Assembly: GCA_028724185.1 (NCBI GenBank)
Contig: JAQYDN010000009.1
Span: forward strand, 1 to 56,964
Reading direction: 5' to 3'
From: Bacillota bacterium
GTDB lineage: Bacteria; Bacillota; Clostridia; Tissierellales; Peptoniphilaceae
Length of the DNA stretch: 56,964 nucleotides
This document shows, in pieces, positions 1 to 8,677 of this stretch. The translations under genes were made by a program, and so were the position numbers. The number at the start of each line of letters is the position of its first letter. Position 1 is the stretch's first letter. The notes under the pieces are model-generated. The model was not told the DNA's origin and searched no databases. It was given only the letters and a program-made list of their open reading frames with translations.

Positions 1-1
1 C

Positions 2-625
2 ACGGGCGATTTTACAAAGAAGATCGCCGAACATTACGGCGTAGCCGCATTTGATGCCTTGACGGGCTTTAAAAATATCTGTGCGCCGGCCAACGAATGG
101 GACGAGACGGGAAAATACGAGTTTTTATTCGGTTTCGAAGAGAGCATCGGCTACGTGTACGGCGATCACGTCAGAGATAAGGATGCGGTCGTGACGACGA
201 TGATGATCGCCGAGATGGCGGCTTATTATCTAAAGCGCGGAAAGACGCTGCCGGATGTTTTGCGCGAGATGTACGCATTCTACGGATACCACGGCGAAAA
301 ATTGATGTCGTTTGTACGCGAAGGTCAGGAAGGCCAGGAAGAGATTGCGCACATGATGGAAAACTTGAGAGAAAATCCGATTCAATCGGTACGCGACCTC
401 GAGGTCGCACGCATCGTCGACTATCTCGAGGGAGTCGAGGGGATCGGAACGAGCAATGTCTTGGAGTACCATTTAGACGACGGGAGCAGATTTTCGATTC
501 GTCCGTCGGGGACCGAGCCGAAGATTAAACTCTATATTTATACGGAAGATAAAGACGAACGACGAGCAAAGGAGAAAATCGATTGGATCGAACGTAAGGT
601 GATCGATCGGTTGAAATTATCATGA
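2..625 (+). CDS. Phosphoglucomutase/phosphomannomutase, C-terminal part (5' end outside window)
   Basis: This is the C-terminal part of an alpha-D-phosphohexomutase, which interconverts hexose 1- and 6-phosphates for glycogen and cell-envelope sugar synthesis in the cytoplasm. The frame is open from the first bases of the window, so the start lies upstream; the TTG at 59 is an internal Leu codon in the family segment LTGFKNI. Visible motifs are FGFEESIGY (sugar-binding loop of domain 3) and RPSGTEPKIKLYI near the end (phosphate-binding loop of domain 4). The stop TGA overlaps the ATG of the next gene as ATGA at 622-625, so translation is probably coupled. Whether it prefers glucose or mannose cannot be decided from this part. 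Confidence 0.93.
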   Translation, partial: TGDFTKKIAEHYGVAAFDALTGFKNICAPANEWDETGKYEFLFGFEESIGYVYGDHVRDKDAVVTTMMIAEMAAYYLKRGKTLPDVLREMYAFYGYHGEKLMSFVREGQEGQEEIAHMMENLRENPIQSVRDLEVARIVDYLEGVEGIGTSNVLEYHLDDGSRFSIRPSGTEPKIKLYIYTEDKDERRAKEKIDWIERKVIDRLKLS

Positions 626-1527
626 TTTTATTTGTCGATACCAACCCAATATTAGAACGCCGGTTGATCGGCGACAGTTTTCCGAAAGGAGGCACCGGCC
701 GCGCATCGTCCAGTGAGACGATTGCCGCAGGTTACGGCGCCGATATGGCTATTCTTGCAAATAATATGAACGAAGAGTCGAGATTGCTCACGTTCTTAGG
801 CGGGCTCGCCGGCGAACGCTATGAGAGAATTCTTCGCCAGTCGGGAAATGTCGTGGAAGTTCAGCGATTAAAAGATGAGACGCAGGAGCGTTTCGTCATG
901 GAAGAAAAGTACAAGACTTCGCGCATCTACACCGAGGAGCCGCGCTTGACGCGTGAGGATATCCTCGATTTTTACGAGCGTTTCGTGATCGAGACGGCGT
1001 CGTCGGATGCCGTCGTCCTCGCGAAGGGGACGCGCTCGGACAATCCCGAGGAGATGAAGCTTCCGATGGTCCGTTACGCGCGAAAAAAGTCCAAACCCGT
1101 GATGATGTTTTCCGACGAAAACGACGCCGTCGACGCCGTAAGAGAGGCGAAGCCCTTCGGGATAATCATCGACCGCGACGCGCTCGGCCGCATCGCGGGG
1201 AAAAAGCTTCAATTCTTAAGCGACGTCACCTCGGCGCTCAAGGCGCTTTACGGCGGCGACATCCCGCTTATCCTCGTGACCGGCGGAGTCAAGGGATCGA
1301 TCCTGTATTTCAGAGGTGAGTGCTACTACGCCAAAAATGACGAGGAGAGCGATTCGTTTAATCCGCACTTTGCCGGCGTCGCGATGGCGGCGGGGATCGT
1401 CAGAAATTACGACGCGCCGATGCTTTTAAAGCTCGCGGCCGCCGCGGCGCAAAGCGAACGGGACGCCGATTTTGCCAAGATCAAGTCCGACATGAATCGT
1501 ATTCACGTACAAAAAATGGAGGTATAA
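622..1527 (+). CDS. PfkB/ribokinase-fold protein, probably a degenerate 1-phosphofructokinase-like kinase
   Basis: The 301-residue protein has the length and general layout of PfkB sugar kinases (1-phosphofructokinase or tagatose-6-phosphate kinase type). It begins MILFVDTNPILERR, like the MILTVTLNPAID of FruK, and has a core strand ending ILVTGGVKGSILYF. Both family signatures are eroded. The N-terminal GGKG motif reads AAGYGADM, and the C-terminal GAGD box, which carries the catalytic Asp, reads FNPHFAGVAMAAG. It may therefore bind a sugar phosphate or nucleotide without normal kinase activity. It overlaps the phosphohexomutase by 4 nt and stops 1 nt before the next start. The fold is clear; the function is not. 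Confidence 0.65.
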   Translation: MILFVDTNPILERRLIGDSFPKGGTGRASSSETIAAGYGADMAILANNMNEESRLLTFLGGLAGERYERILRQSGNVVEVQRLKDETQERFVMEEKYKTSRIYTEEPRLTREDILDFYERFVIETASSDAVVLAKGTRSDNPEEMKLPMVRYARKKSKPVMMFSDENDAVDAVREAKPFGIIIDRDALGRIAGKKLQFLSDVTSALKALYGGDIPLILVTGGVKGSILYFRGECYYAKNDEESDSFNPHFAGVAMAAGIVRNYDAPMLLKLAAAAAQSERDADFAKIKSDMNRIHVQKMEV

Positions 1528-1528
1528 T

Positions 1529-2077
1529 ATGGATTTTAATTTAGACCGTCATAAAACATGGTTTCTCTTTGTCGATATTCAGGATTCTCTCGCAGACGCT
1601 ATCTATGAAAAAGAACGGCTGATGAAGAATGCCGGAATTTTAGCGGATGCAGCGGAAATCATGGGGATTCCGACCGTCTTTACGACGCAGTATAAGAAGG
1701 GGCTCGGCGAGTTTAATAAAGAGATTCGCTCAAAGGTAACAAGCGGCGAGGACTTCGATAAAAAAGCATTCTCCTGTTTGTTGGACGATGAGATCGCCCG
1801 GTTTATAGAAGAAAATCGCCCCGAACAAGTCGTCGTATGCGGCATGGAGGCTCATATTTGCGTCCTCATGACTGTGCGCGACCTCATTGCATCGGGAATC
1901 GACGTCTACGTCGCCGAAGATGCCGTAAGTTCGAGGAATCCCAACTCGGCGCTCTACGCACTCGAGGAGATGCGACAAATGGGCGCGTCGATTCGCCCGA
2001 CCGAGACGATTTTATTCGATTTAAACAGCGTTTCGGGTACCGACGAGTTTAAAGCCATTCAAAAGTTGATTAAGTAA
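1529..2077 (+). CDS. Isochorismatase-family cysteine hydrolase
   Basis: A 182-residue cysteine hydrolase of the isochorismatase/nicotinamidase superfamily. The expected catalytic triad is visible: Asp16 in LFVDIQ, a Lys near position 79 in DKKAFS, and Cys111 in GMEAHICV. Members hydrolyse small amides or vinyl ethers, but nothing here fixes the substrate; the short form without a nicotinamidase metal site resembles the YcaC-like group. The ATG follows a good ribosome binding site (GGAGG) in the tail of the previous gene. The stop shares one base with the start of the nuclease gene downstream, so the gene belongs to the same cotranscribed run. Confidence 0.85.
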   Translation: MDFNLDRHKTWFLFVDIQDSLADAIYEKERLMKNAGILADAAEIMGIPTVFTTQYKKGLGEFNKEIRSKVTSGEDFDKKAFSCLLDDEIARFIEENRPEQVVVCGMEAHICVLMTVRDLIASGIDVYVAEDAVSSRNPNSALYALEEMRQMGASIRPTETILFDLNSVSGTDEFKAIQKLIK

Positions 2078-3126
2078 TGCGGTTTTTGCATACGGCGGAC
2101 TTACACTTGGGGCGCAGTTTTCCCTATGTGCGGGATGCCGATCGCGAGACGGGGAGGAAGGATCGCTTTTTGACTTTTCGGCGCATCCTGTCACTTGGAA
2201 AGAGGCGCGAGATCGACTACCTGTTTCTCGTCGGCGATATTTTCGAGCAGGATATGATTAGGCGCGAGGAGGTCGACTACGTCCTCTCTACCCTCGGAGA
2301 GATGCCTTTTGTGACGCTATTGCTGTTGGGAAATCACGACTACAAGCTCTACGAGTATGTCGAGAACCGCTTAAACGACCGCGTGCAGCTCTTCAGTCGC
2401 GACGAATTGACGACGTTTTACGACGACGAACGGAAGGTCGCGTTTCATGGAATTAGTTGGAATAGAGAGAGTTACCATCGGATTTTACAGTACGAGGGCG
2501 CGGATATGTCGGACGGTTACCGCCACGTCCTCCTGCACCACGGCAATTGGACGGGCGGCGACGGCTATTTTCCCGTCGATGCCAATATTTTGCCGTATTT
2601 CGACTATATCGCGTTGGGACACGTACACAAGCCGATTCTCTACGAAAATAAACTTCAGATGTGTGGGACGCCGGAACCGCTCGACCACACGGACCGAGGC
2701 AGGTTGGGCGTCGTCTTCGGCGAACTCGGCGAGACCTTGTCGACGGAATATATTCCCTTGGCGAGGCGTTCGCTGCGCCATAAGACACTGCACATCGACG
2801 ATGGACGCAGCGAGGATGTTCTCGCATCGATCCGCGAAACCCTGGACGACGCGTCGTCGATCTACAGCTTTTATGTGACCGGAACGTATAGCGGCATCCT
2901 CGATGCCGAGATGCGACGGTTTTTGGACGCGCAGGATGTGCTCTACCGATTGGAGTGGGCACAGGACTTGCCCAAGATGATCGAAAAAGTCGAGCGAGCG
3001 CATGCGGACGACGCCCTCGGGGCGTTTATCAGGCGCGCGCGATCGTACGATGTCGACGAGGAGACGCGTCTGAAGATCTGTGACTTGGGAATACGCGCAC
3101 TGTTGGGAGAAGATTATGATTCATAA
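2077..3126 (+). CDS. SbcD/Mre11-like DNA repair exonuclease (YhaO-like)
   Basis: A 349-residue calcineurin-type metallophosphoesterase of the SbcD/Mre11/YhaO family, expected to cut DNA ends using two metal ions. The metal-binding motifs appear in order: TADLHLG (residues 7-13), GDIFEQD, GNHD, HHGNW and GHVHKP. The region after about residue 230 is the family-type capping domain. It overlaps the previous stop by one base. It is followed by an SMC/RecF-type ATPase, the usual nuclease-ATPase pairing of SbcCD and Bacillus YhaO/YhaN. The spacing and the small partner favour a YhaO role over classical SbcD. Confidence 0.85.
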   Translation: MRFLHTADLHLGRSFPYVRDADRETGRKDRFLTFRRILSLGKRREIDYLFLVGDIFEQDMIRREEVDYVLSTLGEMPFVTLLLLGNHDYKLYEYVENRLNDRVQLFSRDELTTFYDDERKVAFHGISWNRESYHRILQYEGADMSDGYRHVLLHHGNWTGGDGYFPVDANILPYFDYIALGHVHKPILYENKLQMCGTPEPLDHTDRGRLGVVFGELGETLSTEYIPLARRSLRHKTLHIDDGRSEDVLASIRETLDDASSIYSFYVTGTYSGILDAEMRRFLDAQDVLYRLEWAQDLPKMIEKVERAHADDALGAFIRRARSYDVDEETRLKICDLGIRALLGEDYDS

Positions 3127-4879
3127 ATTGGAGTTGATAAACTTCGGCGCGTTTCACGATACGCACGTCACCTTCGAAGAGGGGTACCAGTGTCTTCGCG
3201 GCCCCAATGAATCCGGGAAATCGACGACGGTGATGTGTATACGCGCACTGCTGTATGGCTTTTCGAGAGACAGTCTAAACAGAAAGTTGTATTCGCGAGC
3301 ATACGACGACTATTTTCCGTTGAATGGCGGCGATTTTTCCGCGGCGATGGAGGTCGAGACGTCGAAGGGAATGTATCGGATCGAGCGGAATTTTCGCAAG
3401 GAAAATGAGCAGCTCACCGTGATCGACCTCGACGCCAATCGGATCGTCGAGGACGAGACGCTCTATACCTTTTCGGGGATTGCCCAGCCGGGCAGTCTGT
3501 TTTGGGGCTTGAGCCAAGACGACTTTCTGCGGTTTTTTTGCATGAGTGATCTACAGAGTATCGACGCGCTTTCGATTTTAAAGCGGATCGAGAAGTCGAA
3601 AAATTACCTGATGCGCGGCCACAGCGACCTTCGCTTTCAAGACGCCTACGATTATCTCGAGAAGGAGAGAAAAAAGATCGGGACGACGCGCGCGAAGAAG
3701 TCGCCGCTCGGACGAGGCGAAGAGAATATCGCAGACCTCGAAGGACGCATCGCCGAGGCGAGGGGACAACTTCGACGTCTTAAAAAAAATACCGATGCGA
3801 AACAGGATATCGCCGGCGACTTGAGAGAGTTAAAGCGGCGACAGACGCTTCAGATGGAAAAGACGCACCTCCTGCCCGAGCTTCACGCGCGAATCGAGGA
3901 GGTCGATCACATTGACCGCGCTCTCGACGAAAATGAAGAGGCCATCGACCGCTTCGAATCGAAAAAACAAAAGGGATTTACCGCGTCGAAGGGAACGCAC
4001 AAGGTGACGGCGCTAATAGCCAGCTTATTTGCGGTATTTACCGCCTTTCTCATTGCCGCGTCCAACACGGAGTTTGCGATGATAAGCGCCCTCGCGACCT
4101 TTGTTTTTATCGTCATCAGTGTCGTCTTTTTTATATCGAGCCTTCGCACGAAACGGGCGATGCGCCAATACCACCAACGGTATACGGAGCGCGATGAATT
4201 GCTCGCCCGTAAACACGCTCTCTACCGGTGGTTCGATCCCTACATCGACGAAGATTTCGATATGTCACAGCTACAGAATATGATGCGTCGTCACGCGACG
4301 GTGCTCACGCAGCTCCCCGAGGAGACGGATTCGCTCGACGATGCCGTCGAACGGGCGCAGAGGCGTCTCGGGTTTATCGACGGAGAGGAGCGGGAAGTTC
4401 GACGACTCACAGCCACGCTGGACGAACTGGAGAGTGCCTACGCGAAGGAAAAGGCAAAAAAAGAAGAACTGAACCGAGAACGACAGGTTATCGACATGAC
4501 CGAGTCGATCCTGAGAGAGGTCGACGCCGTGGGAAGAGACGATTTTCAGAGGGAAATTCTCTCCGATGCCGAGGCGTACTTGTCCTCGCTCAGCGGAGGC
4601 CGCTACGATTGGATCGCGCTCGCGGACGATTACTTGAGCATAATCGGACCGGGACGTCCGAGTTTAAAGGATACGCAACTTAGCCAATCCACCGCGGATC
4701 TCCTGGTATTGTCTTTGCGACTCGCGGTCGTCGAGCGGATGGATCCGTCGATTCCGATGATTTTTGACGACGGTTTCGCCTTTATGGACGGCGACAGACG
4801 GTCCCGTCTCGTCGAGATCTTAAAACATCTCGATCGACAGGTTCTCGATTTTACGACGCCGGAAATGAAAGGAGAGTAG
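3116..4879 (+). CDS. YhaN-like AAA/SMC-type ATPase, compact membrane-anchored form
   Basis: A 587-residue ATPase with the N-terminal P-loop GPNESGKST (about residues 27-35), charged coiled-coil segments, an ABC-like signature LSQSTADLLVLSLRL and a Walker B segment MIFDDGFAF near the C terminus. This is the SbcC/RecF/YhaN layout. The middle of the protein, where the coiled coil turns, carries two hydrophobic segments (about residues 300-345) that look like a transmembrane hairpin, as in YhaN. It is much shorter than SbcC or Bacillus YhaN. The start chosen is ATG 3116 (MIHKLELINFGAF), preceded by GGGAG; a longer reading from 3080 would be out of family. It overlaps the nuclease gene by 11 nt, so the two are probably coupled and act as a complex. 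Confidence 0.85.
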   Translation: MIHKLELINFGAFHDTHVTFEEGYQCLRGPNESGKSTTVMCIRALLYGFSRDSLNRKLYSRAYDDYFPLNGGDFSAAMEVETSKGMYRIERNFRKENEQLTVIDLDANRIVEDETLYTFSGIAQPGSLFWGLSQDDFLRFFCMSDLQSIDALSILKRIEKSKNYLMRGHSDLRFQDAYDYLEKERKKIGTTRAKKSPLGRGEENIADLEGRIAEARGQLRRLKKNTDAKQDIAGDLRELKRRQTLQMEKTHLLPELHARIEEVDHIDRALDENEEAIDRFESKKQKGFTASKGTHKVTALIASLFAVFTAFLIAASNTEFAMISALATFVFIVISVVFFISSLRTKRAMRQYHQRYTERDELLARKHALYRWFDPYIDEDFDMSQLQNMMRRHATVLTQLPEETDSLDDAVERAQRRLGFIDGEEREVRRLTATLDELESAYAKEKAKKEELNRERQVIDMTESILREVDAVGRDDFQREILSDAEAYLSSLSGGRYDWIALADDYLSIIGPGRPSLKDTQLSQSTADLLVLSLRLAVVERMDPSIPMIFDDGFAFMDGDRRSRLVEILKHLDRQVLDFTTPEMKGE

Positions 4880-4880
4880 A

Positions 4881-5582
4881 TTGATCTGGGCGATAGGAGA
4901 TTTGCATTTAGATCATAAAAAAGAAAAGCCCATGAGTGTTTTCGGAAAGGCATGGGAAGATCACGAAAATAAAATTTTCGATGCGTGGAACCGACGCGTC
5001 AAAGCCGACGATCACGTACTAGTCGTCGGCGATATTTCGTGGGCGCTGAAGCTCGAGGAGGGGGTCGAGGATCTCAAGCGGCTGGACGACCTTCCCGGTC
5101 GAAAGATATTGATTAAGGGCAACCACGATTACTGGTGGTCGTCTTTGAATAAACTCAATCAGCTGGGCCTTCGGTCGATCGACTTTTTGCACAATACGGG
5201 CATCGTCCTCGACGATATCGCCGTGTGCGGCAGCCGCGGTTGGACGGACATCGACAGCAACGGGTTCGATGAAAAGGACGAGAAGATCTACAAACGGGAA
5301 TTAAACCGTCTGCAGCTCAGCATCGACGACATGAACGCGAAGTGCGAGGGAAAAGATATCCGCGCGCGCATCGCGATGCTCCACTATCCGCCCTTCTCCT
5401 CGAAGGGAGAGCCGAACGATTTCGCCGATATTTTAAGAGATGCGAAAATCGACTATTGCGTCTACGGCCATTTGCACAGTTACGGCCATAAATTTATCGT
5501 CGAGGGAGATTACGGAGGCGTGGAATACCGATGTGTGTCTTCAGATTACGTCAATTTTACGCCGCAAGAGATCGAGGTGTAG
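4881..5582 (+). CDS. Metallophosphoesterase family phosphohydrolase
   Basis: A 233-residue single-domain calcineurin-like phosphoesterase. Motifs are GDLHLD (residues 6-11), GDISWA, GNHDYWW, a His in LHYPPF and GHLHSYGH. It matches the predicted phosphohydrolases of the COG1768 type common in Firmicutes, whose natural substrate is not established to my knowledge. The start is TTG at 4881, one base after the previous stop, with GGAG inside the last codons of the upstream gene. It ends one base before the CYTH gene. It is distinct from the SbcD-like protein: it lacks a capping domain and is not a duplicate of it. Confidence 0.8.
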   Translation: MIWAIGDLHLDHKKEKPMSVFGKAWEDHENKIFDAWNRRVKADDHVLVVGDISWALKLEEGVEDLKRLDDLPGRKILIKGNHDYWWSSLNKLNQLGLRSIDFLHNTGIVLDDIAVCGSRGWTDIDSNGFDEKDEKIYKRELNRLQLSIDDMNAKCEGKDIRARIAMLHYPPFSSKGEPNDFADILRDAKIDYCVYGHLHSYGHKFIVEGDYGGVEYRCVSSDYVNFTPQEIEV

Positions 5583-5583
5583 T

Positions 5584-6120
5584 ATGGAGAGAGAAATAGA
5601 AGTCAAGGTATTGAACGTGGATCTTTCCGCCATGGAGAAGACATTGATCGAAAAAGGCGGGGTAAAGATCAGCGACGAACAACAGGAGACGATCGTGATT
5701 AACTCGTCGAAACACCCGATCGACGACGCATCGGGCTATTTGCGCATAAGGCGTACGCGCTCGCCGCGCGGAGATAAGACAGTGTGTACGTTTAAAGAAA
5801 AGAAGGCGAACGACGCCGTACGCATCTACGACGAGCATACCGTCGAGATCGACGACGTCGAAGAAATGCTACGCATTTTCGAGTTATTGGGTTATAACTT
5901 GAGGGACGAAGGTCATAAACATCGCATCAGCTACGCGTATCGGGGATGCCGGCTAGATTTGGATCGTTGGGAAGAAGAGACGTATCCCGCGCCCTATATG
6001 GAAATCGAAGGCGGAAGCCGCGAGGCGATTCAAGATGTCATCGACGATTTAGGGATCGATCGACGGTGCGTAAGCACGAAATCGATCGCGGAATTAAGAA
6101 AATGGCAAAATAAAAAATAA
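5584..6120 (+). CDS. CYTH domain protein (triphosphatase/adenylate cyclase fold)
   Basis: A 178-residue CYTH-fold protein. The hallmark ExExK signature is at the N terminus (MEREIEVKV), and the tunnel-forming charged strands follow: YLRIRRTR, CTFKEKK, and later LDLDRWEE and YMEIEGG. CYTH proteins hydrolyse triphosphates such as inorganic triphosphate or thiamine triphosphate, or act as class IV adenylate cyclases; the sequence alone does not choose. ATG 5584 is used because it places the signature at the N terminus; a longer open frame from 5440 overlaps the upstream gene and is not family-like. Last gene of this run: a separate promoter follows at 6125. Confidence 0.85.
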   Translation: MEREIEVKVLNVDLSAMEKTLIEKGGVKISDEQQETIVINSSKHPIDDASGYLRIRRTRSPRGDKTVCTFKEKKANDAVRIYDEHTVEIDDVEEMLRIFELLGYNLRDEGHKHRISYAYRGCRLDLDRWEEETYPAPYMEIEGGSREAIQDVIDDLGIDRRCVSTKSIAELRKWQNKK

Positions 6121-6124
6121 ATAG

Positions 6125-6153
6125 TACAACACATATCCGCATTGTGTTATAAT
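6125..6153 (+). promoter_or_regulatory. Promoter of the PEP synthase gene
   Basis: A TATAAT -10 box at 6148-6153 is extended by TG at 6145-6146 (TGtTATAAT). A weak -35 (TACAAC, 6125-6130) lies 17 bp upstream. The ribosome binding site AGGAGGA at 6161-6167 and the ATG at 6173 follow directly, giving a very short leader. Confidence 0.75.
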
Positions 6154-6172
6154 ACATCCGAGGAGGAATGAT

Positions 6173-8557
6173 ATGACAGGTTTTAAGTATATTCGCTTTT
6201 TCCACGAAATTCGCAAAGACAACGTGGATATCGTCGGTGGCAAAGGTGCCAATCTCGGTGAAATGACTAATTTCGGACTCGATGTACCGCCGGGATTTTG
6301 TGTTACATCGGAAGGTTACAACGCATTTATTGATTATGCGGGATTAGATGAAAAAGTTCGCTTCGTTATGAAAGACTTGGACGTCGAAGATGTCGATATG
6401 TTGACGGCAGCTTCAAATGACATTCGTCGAAGTATTGAAGAAGGCGACATCGACCCGAAACTCGAAGAAGAAATCATCGGTGCTTATAGAGATTTTAGTC
6501 GTTCCATCGACTTGAGGGATCCGCAAGTAGCGGTTCGTTCTTCGGCGACAGCGGAAGACTTACCCGACGCTTCATTCGCAGGACAACAAGATACTTATTT
6601 ACACATCGCAGGGGAAGAAGAACTCGTTCAACACGTTCGCAAATGTTGGGCTTCTCTTTGGACTCCGCGTGCTATTTATTACAGAGCCAAACAAAATTAC
6701 GACCACTTTGCCGTCGCACTGGCGGTCGTCGTCCAAAAGATGGTCAACTCCGAAAAATCGGGTGTCATGTTTACGGCAAACCCGATCAACAGCAGTCGCG
6801 ACGAAATGATGATCAACGCGAGCTACGGCTTGGGCGAAGCCGTCGTCAGCGGGACCGTTACCCCGGACGAATACGTCATTCGCAAGAAAGATAAGACGGT
6901 CTTAGAACGAGTTATCGCGGACAAGAAGAAAATGGTCGTACAAAACGACTCCGGAATCGGAACGCACGAAGCGGACGTCGAAGACATCTTGGGCGCCGGC
7001 GCCGTAAAAGAAGAATGCCTCACCAAGGAAGAATTGACGACCTTGATCGAAGCCGGTCTTAAGATTGAAAGTCTCTACGGCAGCGTTCAAGATATCGAAT
7101 GGGGCATGGACAGAGATACCAAGGGTCTCTATATTCTCCAATCGAGACCGATTACGACCTTAGAAAATGCAGAAGAACCCAGTGAAGAGGATGGAGATAT
7201 GAATCAAGAACCCGAAAAGTTGAATCCACTCGTACGCGGTCTCGCCGCATCGCCCGGAATCGGACGCGGGAAAGTTAAGAAGATTAAAGACGTCAGCGAA
7301 ATCAACCTCGTCAAAGACGGCGACATCCTGGTTACGGCCATGACCAACCCCGACATGGTCCCCGCTATGCGTAAGGCGGCGGCAGTCGTCACCGACGAAG
7401 GCGGAAGAACCTGTCACGCAGCCATCGTCAGCCGCGAGCTCGGCATTCCCTGTGTCGTCGGAAGTAACACCGCGACGAGCGTGTTAAAGGAAGGCATGGA
7501 AATTACCGTCGATGCGACGCGCGGCGTCGTCTACGAAGGCAGCGTGCTCCACGATCGCGACAAGAAGAAAGAATCGTCCGAAGGTACTGCGGCAGGCGTC
7601 GGTATCAACCTCGACGAGTTAAAGAGTTTGGTCGCGCCGACCACGGCGACGAAGATTTATATGAATCTCGGCGAACCGTCTTTAATCGAAAAATATAAGG
7701 ACTTGCCCTTCGACGGAATCGGCTTGATGCGTACCGAATTTATCTTTACCAATAAAATCGGCGCTCACCCGATGTACCTCGCAAAGACCGGACAAGGCGA
7801 CCTCCTGATCGACCAGTTGGCGGAAGGCATTGCCGAAGTAGCGGGTGCGATCTATCCGAAACAAATCGTCGTTCGCATGAGCGACTTCCGTACCAACGAG
7901 TTCCGCGGCCTAAAGGGCGGCGACGAAGTCGAACCTCACGAAGAAAACCCGATGATCGGATGGCGTGGCGTCAGCCGTTACATTTCTCCCGAATACGAAA
8001 AAGGATTCAGATTGGAATGTCAAGCGATGCGCAAAGTTCGAGAAGACTTCGGTCTCGACAACGTCGTCGCGATGCTTCCGTTCGTCCGCACGCCCGAAGA
8101 ATTGGTAACCGTTAAGGAAATCATGGCGGAAGAAGGCTTAAAACAATCCAAGAACTTTAAGATTTGGATCATGGCCGAAGTTCCCTCCGTCGTATTCCAA
8201 GCTGAAGAGTTTGCGGAACTCGTCGACGGTTTCTCGATCGGCTCCAACGACCTCACGCAACTTACGATGGGTGCCGACAGAGACAGCGGTATCTTAAACC
8301 GCATGGGCTACTTCGACGAACGAAATGATGCCGTTAAACGCGCGATCAAAATCCTGGTAGATGCGGCTAACAAAAAAGGCATCACCTGCTCCATCTGCGG
8401 ACAGGGACCGAGTCAATACCCGGAATTTGCGGAATTCTTGGTAGAATGCGGAATCACGTCGATGTCGGTCAACCCCGATACCGTCGACTATACGCGCAGA
8501 CTCGTCGCAGGCGTCGAACAAAAAATGATCCTTCGCAAGTTGAGAGAAGAAAGATAA
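6173..8557 (+). CDS. ppsA: Phosphoenolpyruvate synthase (pyruvate, water dikinase)
   Basis: A 794-residue enzyme converting pyruvate and ATP to phosphoenolpyruvate, AMP and phosphate; E. coli PpsA is about the same size. The N-terminal ATP-grasp domain begins VGGKGANLGEM and contains RSSATAEDLPDASFAGQQDT. The swivelling phosphohistidine domain has GGRTCHAAIVSRELGIP with the catalytic His at about 415. The C-terminal PEP-binding barrel has FIFTNKIGAHP, VRMSDFRTNE, GSNDLTQLTMG and the Cys in SICGQGPS. It is a single-gene transcription unit with its own promoter, a strong AGGAGGA site and a terminator. The even, restricted codon choice suggests high expression. It would support gluconeogenesis, or run in reverse to make ATP in a fermenter (inference). 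Confidence 0.93.
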   Translation: MTGFKYIRFFHEIRKDNVDIVGGKGANLGEMTNFGLDVPPGFCVTSEGYNAFIDYAGLDEKVRFVMKDLDVEDVDMLTAASNDIRRSIEEGDIDPKLEEEIIGAYRDFSRSIDLRDPQVAVRSSATAEDLPDASFAGQQDTYLHIAGEEELVQHVRKCWASLWTPRAIYYRAKQNYDHFAVALAVVVQKMVNSEKSGVMFTANPINSSRDEMMINASYGLGEAVVSGTVTPDEYVIRKKDKTVLERVIADKKKMVVQNDSGIGTHEADVEDILGAGAVKEECLTKEELTTLIEAGLKIESLYGSVQDIEWGMDRDTKGLYILQSRPITTLENAEEPSEEDGDMNQEPEKLNPLVRGLAASPGIGRGKVKKIKDVSEINLVKDGDILVTAMTNPDMVPAMRKAAAVVTDEGGRTCHAAIVSRELGIPCVVGSNTATSVLKEGMEITVDATRGVVYEGSVLHDRDKKKESSEGTAAGVGINLDELKSLVAPTTATKIYMNLGEPSLIEKYKDLPFDGIGLMRTEFIFTNKIGAHPMYLAKTGQGDLLIDQLAEGIAEVAGAIYPKQIVVRMSDFRTNEFRGLKGGDEVEPHEENPMIGWRGVSRYISPEYEKGFRLECQAMRKVREDFGLDNVVAMLPFVRTPEELVTVKEIMAEEGLKQSKNFKIWIMAEVPSVVFQAEEFAELVDGFSIGSNDLTQLTMGADRDSGILNRMGYFDERNDAVKRAIKILVDAANKKGITCSICGQGPSQYPEFAEFLVECGITSMSVNPDTVDYTRRLVAGVEQKMILRKLREER

Positions 8558-8575
8558 ATTAAATAATCGTCCCAT

Positions 8576-8609
8576 AAAAAAGTTCGAGATACTATCTCGA
8601 ACTTTTTTT
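8576..8609. terminator. Rho-independent terminator after ppsA
   Basis: A perfect 10-bp stem, AGTTCGAGAT at 8581-8590 and ATCTCGAACT at 8594-8603, with a 3-nt loop. It is flanked by an A run upstream and a T run downstream, so it could also work on the other strand. Confidence 0.9.
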
Positions 8610-8635
8610 ACGTCTCGATTCCACGGCACGACGTA

Positions 8636-8674
8636 CAAAAAGCCACCCTCGCTCGGGCGAAGGGTGGCTTTTTA
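8636..8674 (-). terminator. Terminator of the tetrapyrrole operon
   Basis: The stem AGCCACCCT (8641-8649) pairs with AGGGTGGCT (8661-8669), with further CGC/GCG pairing inside the loop. It is flanked by A5 on the left and T5 on the right. It lies just after the stop of the minus-strand gene ending at 8678 and can work on both strands. Confidence 0.88.
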
Positions 8675-8677
8675 CAA

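Noticed and set aside
1519-1531. TATAAT before the isochorismatase-family gene
   Set aside because: It lies between the GGAGG site and the start codon, so it cannot be that gene's promoter.
2453-3003. Long minus-strand open frames opposite the YhaO-like gene
   Set aside because: They lack family similarity and ribosome binding sites. They arise from the codon pattern of the real gene on the other strand.
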